From Arthrobacter yangruifuii (lineage in GTDB: Bacteria; Actinomycetota; Actinomycetes; Actinomycetales; Micrococcaceae): a stretch of DNA of 64,000 nt. The position numbers were made by a program, and so were the translations under genes. The notes beneath the pieces were generated by a model that saw nothing but the letters and a program-made list of their open reading frames with translations, ran no database searches and was not told where the DNA came from. Below are positions 16,343-23,158 of the stretch, piece after piece. The DNA lies in contig NZ_VTFX01000004.1 in NCBI RefSeq assembly GCF_009192775.1, positions 310,001-374,000 of the forward strand, written 5' to 3'. Position 1 is the first letter of the stretch, and the number at the start of each line of letters is the position of its first letter.

Positions 16343-16490
16343 AGTCCGGCTCCGTGCTGCGGGACGGGCAGGTGTTCGTAGATGGCGTCCTCGAGACGCA
16401 GAATTGGCATAACGAAATTATAGGTGGGCCGGGATAGTCGTCGGGAACCGATACCGGGCCGAACCTGGTCCGTGTTGTATTCTCCCTGCC

Positions 16491-16877
16491 ATGAGCTACG
16501 ACATTTTGGCGTTCGACGCGGACAGTGTCACGGACACGGATTTTCCTGCCTGGTGGCGCGAGCAGTCCAGTTGGTCGGAGAGCCATTCCTATGACGACGT
16601 CGCTGTAACCACTCCGGCCTTGAGGGAGTTTTACAGGGAGCTTATTGCAGCGTTTCCCCCGATGAACGGCCCGGGCTCTCCGACCGATGACGAATTCGAT
16701 GAGGACCCTGAGTTGGAGACCCGGGTCACCGATTACACCATCGGAACGGCTGTGGTCTATGCGGCGTTTGCGTGGAGCCATGATGCAGAGGCAAGGTCGC
16801 TTTTCACCTCCCTTGCTGCCAAGCACGGTGTTGCCGTGGCTTTGGTGAGCGACGGTGATGAGATCCTGCGGCCATAG
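16491..16877 (+). CDS. Hypothetical protein at the edge of the toxin/immunity region
   Basis: A 128-residue, acidic, soluble protein (MSYDILAFDADSVTDTDF...). Noticeable stretches are TPALREFYRELIAAFPPMNGPG, DYTIGTAVVYAAFAWSHDAEA and AAKHGVAVALVSDGDEI. I have a general recollection of similar stand-alone proteins among actinobacterial immunity-like genes, but I cannot name the family. It lies on the plus strand, opposite to the immunity-like genes downstream. No clear ribosome site precedes the ATG. Confidence 0.6.
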   Translation: MSYDILAFDADSVTDTDFPAWWREQSSWSESHSYDDVAVTTPALREFYRELIAAFPPMNGPGSPTDDEFDEDPELETRVTDYTIGTAVVYAAFAWSHDAEARSLFTSLAAKHGVAVALVSDGDEILRP

Positions 16878-17004
16878 GCGTCCCGGAGCGCTTCATACAC
16901 TCGGTCTCCATCTGCTCTGGCACTGTCCATCCGCGAGTCCTCAGGGCTTGTCGCAACGACCCTCGACCCCGCTGCCTTGCTCCGAAGGGTGCAGGGTCTC
17001 CGGC

Positions 17005-17307
17005 CTAATACTCAGCCAACTCGCTACCCGGAAACACAAACCCTGTTGAGAACTCGACCCAGTCCTCGTACTTGCCCTCCTTGTAGAGACGACCGGCGAT
17101 CCTCTGACATTCCTGCAGGTCATTCTGAGTGCCCTTCGGGTCTAGTCCCAGGGCTTTATCCAACCGTTTCGCTGGCACCGTTTCAACTACTCCGGGACTC
17201 GTCATCACGTCGTACACATAATCCCCCCAGACCAGCAGGCCACGACGCTCAGGTACACGTACTTGCCGAACATGTCTTTTCCCCCTAACCGCTACTCCAC
17301 TCTCCAT
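17005..17307 (-). pseudogene. Immunity-like gene with a probable 5' frameshift
   Basis: The open frame gives 100 residues ending ...YEDWVEFSTGFVFPGSELAEY. A much better ribosome site (AGGGGGAAAAG) stands before an ATG at about 17271 in another frame, encoding MFGKYVYLSVV. The sensible protein would begin MFGKYVYL and continue as ERRGLLVWGDYVYDVMTSPG, needing a one-base shift near 17240. Its middle resembles the ~90-residue proteins at 17380 and 20222 (RRGLxxWG/FGxxxxY pattern). A 5' fragment of a relative lies at about 20017-20063. It may be broken, or translation may use the weaker upstream ATG at 17307. Confidence 0.5.
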
Positions 17308-17379
17308 AACAACAGGGGTTCACGCACGGAGGGCTAGGCTGCCTGGGCCGCATCAGCTACTGGCCATCCGAGCCGGCTC

Positions 17380-17658
17380 CTAGGGGTATAACAACTCATC
17401 AATCACAGCCCCTGACGGATAGCCTACCCAGGCCGACCGCCCCTGGAGGAAAAGTTCACTAGCCCTATCAAGGCACATATAGGCATCTGTTCGTGAGCTG
17501 TCGTGATCGGGAACGAGGACTCTGAGTAAGTCGATTGTATTCAAGCGGTCTTCCGTGCCTTGCTCATTAATAAGCGCATACATCCAGTGGTGCGACAAAC
17601 CAAACAAACCGGCACGCCGATGCTCGACGGCCTTTAAATACCTTTCCCGGTAAGCCAT
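17380..17658 (-). CDS. Immunity-like protein, 92-residue family, copy A
   Basis: A 92-residue soluble protein. It aligns end to end with the protein at 20222-20500: YRERYLKAVEHRRAGLFGLSHHW against YREKFFKVVQHTRTGAFGLKHQW, then a conserved CLDRASELFLQGRSAWVGYPSGAV tail. A decayed third copy is at 20518-20700. Size, low GC, tandem copies and position behind RHS toxin pieces point to an immunity protein, but no named family is recognised. The ribosome site before the ATG at 17658 is weak. Confidence 0.6.
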   Translation of the reverse strand: MAYRERYLKAVEHRRAGLFGLSHHWMYALINEQGTEDRLNTIDLLRVLVPDHDSSRTDAYMCLDRASELFLQGRSAWVGYPSGAVIDELLYP

Positions 17659-17792
17659 AACCCACTACTCGCATTCCATGATGCTTGCGGACCAAACTAT
17701 CGCCACGATAGCCCGAACCCCACCCCCACCACCAGAACACCAATGACGTTCCCTGGTATGAGTACCAGCCAAGGCTGAGGAGGTGTACACGT

Positions 17793-18056
17793 TTATTCCG
17801 AGACGGGCCGACCGTACGGATAGTCCACCCAAGTGCCGGGGGTTCCGTCTCCCGCGACCGCCTGCGCACCGTTCTTTACCGTCTGGTAATCGGCCGGGTA
17901 ACGGGCACCCTGCAATACGTCGTCCAAATTCACATCATTTTGAACTCGGCCATCCTGAAACTGAACATCATACGAGTAATATGTCCTACCGAATACGAGA
18001 GAAGGTCGCTTTCTCGTTACCCTGGTGGCCCTGACCTGTACGGGCATGCCTCTCAT
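17793..18056 (-). CDS. Small immunity-like protein
   Basis: An 87-residue basic protein. The start at 18056 is supported by GGAGATATAC directly before the ATG; the frame continues upstream to 18110 without support. It contains TRKRPSLVFGRTYYSYDVQF and ends in GTWVDYPYGRPVSE. The order of FG, aromatic Y-x-Y and a late W-x-x-YP-x-G is reminiscent of the 92-residue family next door, but the similarity is too weak to call paralogy. Role inferred only from position. Confidence 0.5.
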   Translation of the reverse strand: MRGMPVQVRATRVTRKRPSLVFGRTYYSYDVQFQDGRVQNDVNLDDVLQGARYPADYQTVKNGAQAVAGDGTPGTWVDYPYGRPVSE

Positions 18057-18183
18057 GTATATCTCCGAAAAACCTGACCGCCCGGGTGGGGTCGACGGTC
18101 CACATGTCACTGTTCGGTGAGAAGTTACCTATATCCGTGCATGTCAGCGCAAGGAGTGACACGACCCTCCATCCATCAACCCA

Positions 18184-18492
18184 TCACCTTAGGGGTCCGC
18201 CCGTAGCCAGCTCGATCGCCGTTGTTCGAAGCTGCCTTAATAAGAGAGTCAGCTCATCGTTGGCCGACATATCGACTTGGCCATCAGCCATAATAACTAA
18301 ATCATTGAGACTGCCCATTCCCCGATAGGCCGAGAGAATACTCCTAGAGACATCCTTCAGCGCGTCAGGGTCACCTTCTGCCCTCGCCAGGGAAGCGCGA
18401 ACCGATTTGAAATAACGTTCTTCCGACTCGTAACCATAACGTCCCAGAAGCATCGCCAAATCTGCTGCTCGTTGTGCCATTCGTGAAGTCAC
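18184..18492 (-). CDS. Immunity-like protein with GxGSLND motif, copy 1
   Basis: About 102 residues, helical, with the segment SILSAYRGMGSLNDLVIMADG near the C-terminus. It resembles the next gene upstream (18565-18861) over most of its length, so the two look like tandem paralogs. I recall such GMGSxNDLV proteins as a small uncharacterised family (possibly DUF6966) found near polymorphic toxins; that name needs a search. GTG at 18492 is preferred because AAGGGG lies five bases before it; GTG at 18513 is an alternative. Confidence 0.55.
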   Translation of the reverse strand: MTSRMAQRAADLAMLLGRYGYESEERYFKSVRASLARAEGDPDALKDVSRSILSAYRGMGSLNDLVIMADGQVDMSANDELTLLLRQLRTTAIELATGGPLR

Positions 18493-18564
18493 TTGAGCCC
18501 CTTGATTCGCCACACCACCTGTATGTACGACAGTACCTGCGGGAGACTGGACGTAACGGGACCC

Positions 18565-18861
18565 CTAAGCACCATTTGCGAAGTCGGTCAGTTTTTGAAG
18601 GAGGGTTTCGTATTCGGCGTTCAATGCCTCATCGATTACTCCATCACGATAAACATACCGATCGCCGAGGCTGCTACTGCCTCGTCCGAAACTGCTCGCG
18701 ACCCAACCCCGCGCCTCCTTCACAGCCTCACGCGACTGATCATTTCGCAGCTTCCCGGCAAGTTGCTCATACTTCTGAGCCAAATCAGATAAACCCATCA
18801 CTCTTAGAATAAAAGCGAAGCGAGACATATCTTCAGTCAACAAACCAATTTTATTCTGCAT
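18565..18861 (-). CDS. Immunity-like protein with GxGSSSLGD motif, copy 2
   Basis: A 98-residue protein starting MQNKIGLLTEDMSRFAFILR, with AAAGGA eight bases before the ATG. Its C-terminal part (WVASSFGRGSSSLGDRYVYRDG) lines up with AYRGMGSLNDLVIMADG of the 18184-18492 protein. The frame is open back to 19077, but that upstream stretch reads YPGDTHQLYIPDAKNVGG, which belongs to the C-terminus of a decayed toxin. The immunity gene thus begins right at the end of its former toxin, as expected for a toxin/immunity pair. Confidence 0.6.
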   Translation of the reverse strand: MQNKIGLLTEDMSRFAFILRVMGLSDLAQKYEQLAGKLRNDQSREAVKEARGWVASSFGRGSSSLGDRYVYRDGVIDEALNAEYETLLQKLTDFANGA

Positions 18862-18864
18862 GAC

Positions 18865-19411
18865 CCATTCCTTTAAACCCGAGTTTCCTATAGTCCCTCC
18901 GACATTCTTAGCATCCGGAATGTACAACTGGTGAGTATCACCAGGGTAGACACGTCCATCAGCACTCGTCTGGGGTGCCGTAGATCGTTCAGAGACAGCT
19001 GTACCGGGCTGGGAAGCTGGCAACATAACCGCTATCGATGGGGTTGCTATGTCATCGGGCACGATAATAGGTCGCATCTTCGGTCAGGTAACGACCCGTA
19101 TAGACACCATCGGTAAAGTTGTCTACCGGATTACCCGGCATACCCTCCATTTTCGGCGGAAGTTCCCGAGGTTTGGGTCACTTAACTTGTGATTCCGGCT
19201 TGGCAGAAAGCCCTCCAAATGGCGCAGCGCCAGTGGCCCCGCCCACCGCGGCGGCTTCCAACGCACCCGGGTCTGTGTGCGGACCCGGTCCGGCGCAATA
19301 CTCTCCTGCCCCGGTGACTGCGCCCTCGACCTCGTTCTCCACGGCCTGCTGGATCACGGGATTGCTGACGATCTTGCCGGCCGCCGCGCCGAGACCCAAT
19401 CCACTTCTCAT
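18865..19411 (-). pseudogene. Decayed RHS toxin tip with in-frame stops and frameshifts
   Basis: The 5' part (SNPVIQQAVENEVEGAVTGA, then GPGPHTDPGALEAAAVGGAT) is nearly the same as the pre-toxin region of the intact RHS protein (SNPVIRMAVENGVEGAITGA). A TGA at 19178-19180 then interrupts the frame; the same frame continues with LPPKMEGMPGNPVDNFTDGV and YTGRYLTEDATYYRAR before a second TGA. The end of the tip (DTHQLYIPDAKNVGG) is in a shifted frame. I do not recognise the toxin class; the xDNFxDGxY...YYRA pattern may belong to an NAD-using or nuclease tip. It is not expressed as a functional toxin. Confidence 0.7.
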
Positions 19412-19526
19412 TCGCCCATACGTGTAGGCCGATGTGATGCGGTTCTGACAGGTGCTTTCTCATGAACTGATAAATGGCGTCCGGCGACGACTCGTAATAA
19501 CCCATAGAAGCCAAACCCACCGTCAT
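19395..19526 (-). pseudogene. Fragment of a second toxin tip (KWI type)
   Basis: About 44 codons read MGYYESSPDAIYQFMRKHL and GLHVWANEKWIGS. They match the tip of the orphan RHS module at 20744 (GMGYYKALPDKFYDFTQDYL, then HLWANKKWID). The fragment runs directly into the pre-toxin region of the neighbouring remnant (KWIGS then GLGAAAGKIVSNP, in another frame). Two different toxin tips have therefore been fused by recombination or deletion. Upstream to about 20000 I see no intact gene. Confidence 0.6.
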
Positions 19527-20016
19527 TGGCCAGATTCTCCACTATTGGCACTCCATCAAGCAGATGAACAGAGAGGAGCTCATCCAGTCGTTGGTCACCG
19601 TGACCGGATCGACCTGACAGCGGCTTTCCAACAACGCTTTGGCAACCCGCTGCCAGGAACCGTGAACGAATCTCCGGCTCTCATGATCATCGGAGAGTCT
19701 ATCCAGCACGAGACCGCAACCAGCATCCTTGTGCTGCGGGTAGGGGGTGGTCGGTCACGACGTTCTGTCGGGTCCCCATTGACCAGAACGACCGACGCTT
19801 TTAGCTAACCAATGCCCAAAACTTCACGCCTTTCGTGACCTTCAGCTTCGTGTACGAGCGGTACCGCGACTGGGTTCATGCACAGGCGGACGAAGGCATG
19901 CACCTCCACCAAAGCGGGCTATTTGCCCGTCAGCTGTCAGCAATCACCGCCCAATCCGGCGAGTGGACACGCGTTTACGTCGCTCATCGCAGCGATATGG
20001 CGGCCTACAACACTCC

Positions 20017-20063
20017 TCGGACCAACAGACCACGGCGTACAGGGACGTGAACTTGATGAACAT
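20017..20063 (-). pseudogene. 5' fragment of an immunity-like gene
   Basis: On the minus strand an ATG with AGGAGCACTC before it begins a stretch that matches the start of the gene at 17005-17271 at about three of four bases (MF.K....L..RRGLLV-like). Similarity stops after about 45 nt, where stops appear. The rest of 19530-20220 holds no gene I can defend; a 71-codon plus-strand frame at 19835-20050 has no ribosome site or relatives here. Confidence 0.35.
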
Positions 20064-20221
20064 GAGTGCTCCTATTGCTTGCGGAGATTCCCAAACACGT
20101 TGGGCGAGTTGCCTTCACAACGTGTGCCCGGGATCAGCCTCTGCATACGCCTCCTGCGGCACGCCACAAATGGGTCAGTGGTTGATGTATTCTCCCTGCC
20201 AGCCATCAAGCCATCAAGCCA

Positions 20222-20500
20222 TCAGAGATAATCGCCTAAATCGGCGACTACCGCCCCGGACGGATACCCGACCCACTCAGGCCTGCCCTCCCGGAAGAGC
20301 TCGACGGCACGATCCATACATCTGAACACGTCCTGATTCGCTGCATCCGGTCGATGCTTCAGGGCTTGCCGCAGCTCGGCTCTATCCATTATGAATTCGT
20401 CCCCATTGGGACCGATAAGCACAAACGTCCATTGGTGTTTCAACCCGAAGGCGCCCGTCCTCGTATGTTGAACCACCTTGAAGAACTTTTCCCTATACAT
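20222..20500 (-). CDS. Immunity-like protein, 92-residue family, copy B
   Basis: A 92-residue protein, MYREKFFKVVQHTRTGAFGLKHQW...RPEWVGYPSGAVVADLGDYL, homologous over its whole length to the gene at 17380-17658. The ATG at 20500 has GAGGTGG at ideal distance; the frame open to 20536 runs backward into the tail of a decayed sister copy. It is the first intact small gene behind the orphan RHS tip at 20744, so it is the best candidate for that toxin's immunity protein. No named family recognised. Confidence 0.65.
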   Translation of the reverse strand: MYREKFFKVVQHTRTGAFGLKHQWTFVLIGPNGDEFIMDRAELRQALKHRPDAANQDVFRCMDRAVELFREGRPEWVGYPSGAVVADLGDYL

Positions 20501-20517
20501 GCCATCCACCTCGGAGT

Positions 20518-20700
20518 TTTCCAACTCATCAATCACAGCCCCTGAAGGATCGCCTACTCACACCGATCAAGCTTGGAGAAAGAGCGCCTTGGCCCTATCG
20601 AGACACATATAGGCATCGGTTCGTGAGCGATTTTTATCGGGAACGAGCGCGCCTTCAGGTATCTCTCTATACGCAGTATCAACTCCTCAAATTCCATGAT
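20518..20700 (-). pseudogene. Decayed third copy of the 92-residue immunity-like family
   Basis: Reading the minus strand, the 5' end keeps a RYLKA block, the middle is deleted, and the 3' part keeps LVPDKNRSRTDAYMCLDRAK and then PSGAVIDEL. These match LVPDHDSSRTDAYMCLDRAS and PSGAVIDEL of the gene at 17380. A frameshift after RYLKA and stops after ALFLQA make it non-functional. DNA just upstream (ATTCCATGATGC, then TGCGG) also matches the flank of 17380-17658, so the duplication included upstream sequence. Confidence 0.75.
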
Positions 20701-20743
20701 GCCTGCGGATCCTGACTATAGCCAGGATAACCTGACACTTGCT

Positions 20744-22080
20744 CTAGTCCATATCATAGTAAGGACTCGGATCTGTCGGTATCCCCCGGACCGCAGGTCC
20801 CATCGGGGCTCCTATGTCAACAAGAGACTTTCCCTGTTTCATTTGATAATCGATCCATTTCTTGTTGGCCCAGAGATGGATTCTTTCATGACTATTCGGG
20901 AGATAGTCCTGAGTGAAGTCATAAAACTTATCCGGCAGGGCTTTGTAATAGCCCATGCCGTTCGCATCAGCGTAAGGCACCACGAGGTACTCCATGCTCC
21001 GGCCCATCGCCATTGTGCCCGCATCAGGGCGCGCGGTGACCGCCGCCATCAATTTATTCTCGATCTTCTGTCCGACTACACGGATGAGGTTCGGGATAGG
21101 AAGCGCACCCGCCCCTGCCCCGGTCGCCGCAGCTTTGAAAAATCCTGTAGGAGTATGCGGGGCCGGCCCAGTGAAATAACCGCCGGCTCCGCTTACTGCC
21201 CCCTCGACACCGTTCGTCATGGCCTCACGCACCAGCGGATTGTTAAACGCCCTGCCCACCGCCGCGCCGGCACCGAAACCAAGCATTCCCAGGCCGCCGT
21301 TGATCCCCGCCTGGGTCCAGTTCACCTCCCCCGTGGTGGCTTTCTGGATGACGACGTCGGCACCGAAACTGATCAAACCCGCGCCGAAGATCTGTCCGCC
21401 GGGAACAAACATCAGCGCGGCTCCGCCAATAATCGCCACACCGCCGACGATGTATTCCCAGTTGTCCTTAACCCAGTCCCCCGCAGCGGCCAACGCGCCG
21501 CGGTTGGCCGCGTCGTAGGCTTTCAGATCCTCATCCGTGAGCGGACGCAGACCCGTCGGGTCACTGGCATTCAGCGGGTCATTCCCCGCATACGCGTAGG
21601 GGTTACCGTCCCAACCCGCACCCAGCACCGGGGCCAGCGGATCTATGGAAAGGAAACCGCGGGCCGCCGGATCATAGGCACGGGCACCGAGCCATTCCAG
21701 GCCGGCAACATCCAGGCCACCGCTACCGGTCAAACTGATCCCGCCCGGCAAACCGCCGGACATCGCGCCCGCCCCGGACATAGCACCCGTTCCGGATACT
21801 CCGTCCGGGATCCGTCCGCCTCCGGCACCGAGAGCAGCTGGCCGGCGGCATCGTAGGCATAGGTTCGCGGCCCGGTGGGAGGCGAGGACCAGCCGGCCGC
21901 CAGCGTCGTACTCCCTCTCCGAGACCTGCGCCCTGACGGTCGGCGCGGCATCCCACTTCCCCAAATTCGAGTCGCAGCAGCGACCACCTGACTCGCCCCG
22001 TCGGACCCGTACCGGGTCACCGGGCCCGCCCGGGTCAGCCCCGTGATCCGGCCGCCCCCATCCCCGTGGCAATCGGCATC
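20744..22080 (-). pseudogene. Orphan RHS C-terminal module with a toxin tip
   Basis: A second copy of the last third of the RHS gene at 23159-28792, without any N-terminus. From about 21790 down it is open and close to the intact gene: GLEWLGARAYDPAARGFLS, the DPTGLRPLTDEDL element and the NWEYIVGG helices. It ends in a different tip with NGMGYYKALPDKFYDF, HERIHLWANKKWIDYQMKQG and LVDIGAPMGP. Upstream of 21790, YD-repeat pieces occur in two frames, and about 375 bp present in the intact gene (about 24300-24675) are missing. It is a displaced tip cassette, silent unless recombined onto a full RHS gene. The tip class is unknown; W-I...DIG resembles nuclease-like RHS tips. Confidence 0.8.
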
Positions 22081-22117
22081 CGCCGGTTCAATCTAACCCG
22101 GACGCTACCGGCAGACG

Positions 22118-22684
22118 TCAGCCGGTAGCGTCCAGGACCTCTACCGCCGTCGCGGGAACGGGACCGGACAGCCAAACTCCGGAATCCGACCGATAAAAGG
22201 AAACACCGCGCGAGACCGCCATACCGGTGTCAATGGCAAGAATCATGGGAGAGCTGTCCTTACGCTGCCCGACTTCCCTCGCCTGCTCCACGGTCTCAGC
22301 CAAATGCACATACCGGCGCCCCATAGGCAAGATCCCGGCGACCCGAATCACCGGGACAGTATCTCGCGCGGTCCCGTGGAAAAGCACCGCGGGCGGCTCA
22401 GCGGGTTCCTCCGCCGGTCGGACCGGCACGGAATGTCCGTGCACCGCGCGAATCCGTCCATCACTTATCTGATGGCGCTTTTTCCCAGCAGCCTCAAGCA
22501 CCCCGTGAAGCATCACCTCGTCAACGGCTTCCCACTCCGGACCTAACCGATGCAGGGCAGCAAGCACTCGAGGAACCGGCGCCCAGCCTTCCGGATCCAG
22601 CACCAGCCCATACTCACCCGGGGCATGACGAAGCGCATGGGACAACACCCTGCTGATCTCGGACCGGCTCGGAGTACTCGTCAA
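22118..22684 (-). CDS. kptA: RNA 2'-phosphotransferase (KptA/Tpt1 family)
   Basis: A 188-residue Tpt1/KptA protein. Family members transfer an internal RNA 2'-phosphate to NAD+, via an ADP-ribosylated RNA intermediate. All hallmark blocks are present: SHALRH (residues 15-20), KKRHQISDGRIRAVHGHS (68-85), LFHGT (101-105), GRRYVHLAE (122-130) and SGVWL (168-172), so the usual Arg, His, Arg, Arg active-site set is intact. The start is probably TTG at 22684. It sits on the toxin strand between the RHS immunity gene and the orphan tip. Bacteria lack the tRNA splicing this enzyme serves in fungi, so its role here is open. Confidence 0.88.
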   Translation of the reverse strand: MTSTPSRSEISRVLSHALRHAPGEYGLVLDPEGWAPVPRVLAALHRLGPEWEAVDEVMLHGVLEAAGKKRHQISDGRIRAVHGHSVPVRPAEEPAEPPAVLFHGTARDTVPVIRVAGILPMGRRYVHLAETVEQAREVGQRKDSSPMILAIDTGMAVSRGVSFYRSDSGVWLSGPVPATAVEVLDATG

Positions 22685-22791
22685 TTGCGTGGTGCCTTTC
22701 GGTGTGCCGGGCGGAACTGTTCATTTTCTCCCCTGGGAGCAATCCGGGTACAAGGGCCAACCCCCCTATCAGACCCTTCTGGGGGCCCAGG

Positions 22792-23133
22792 TCAACTCCA
22801 GTCGAACTCGATGAAGTCTCGGGCGGCAGCAAGGAACCATTCCTCCATGGAGGCGTACTCCCGCCCCACACGGCGTATCGGCATCCCGTTCTCATCCGGC
22901 CAGACATCCCAGTCATCTATCACAACAACCTTGCTGCCGGTCCAGCACGCCACGTCGTCATCATCGGTCCTCCGCGCAAAAGGAATGATCCCCCAACCTG
23001 GGAGTACCTCGTCGATATGTTGTGCGCGCCGCATCTGGGCTTCTCCCTGCAGGAGAAACCAAGGATGAAGATCGATTATCCCGCACTCGATCATGTGGGA
23101 ATACAGAGCAGGCAGCGATTGAGTTTCTGTCAT
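22792..23133 (-). CDS. Probable immunity protein of the RHS toxin (SMI1/KNR4-like)
   Basis: A 113-residue acidic protein starting 25 nt after the RHS stop, the classic position for a cognate immunity gene. It contains IDEVLPGWGIIPFARRTDDD, then SKVVVIDDWDVWPDENGMP, and ends in REYASMEEWFLAAARDFIEF. The DWDVW and EWFLxAAxDFIEF pattern recalls SUKH (SMI1/KNR4) immunity proteins, an assignment I hold loosely. The 3' end of a paralog survives at 29446-29530. The gap 22685-22791 before kptA has no gene. Confidence 0.65.
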   Translation of the reverse strand: MTETQSLPALYSHMIECGIIDLHPWFLLQGEAQMRRAQHIDEVLPGWGIIPFARRTDDDDVACWTGSKVVVIDDWDVWPDENGMPIRRVGREYASMEEWFLAAARDFIEFDWS

Positions 23134-23158
23134 TAAATTCTCAGTCTCCTAAAAACTG

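Noticed and set aside
17567-17869. Minus-strand frame of 100 codons overlapping two small immunity-like genes
   Set aside because: It overlaps both the 17380 and 17793 genes in another frame, is rich in Trp/Gly/Arg from the intergenic sequence, and has no relatives.
18862-19077. N-terminal extension of the immunity-like protein at 18565
   Set aside because: The extra residues match the end of a decayed toxin tip (DTHQLYIPDAKNVGG) and a good ribosome site lies at the internal ATG 18861.
19835-20050. Plus-strand frame of 71 codons that looks protein-like (ERYRDWVHAQADEG)
   Set aside because: No ribosome site, no visible relatives here, and it overlaps the minus-strand fragment of an immunity-like gene. 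It could be debris; not enough to call a gene.
16478-20205. A 16-base match (TGTATTCTCCCTGCCA) before the 16491 gene and at about 20188
   Set aside because: A single 16-mer match is expected by chance about once in a window of this size, and flanks do not match.
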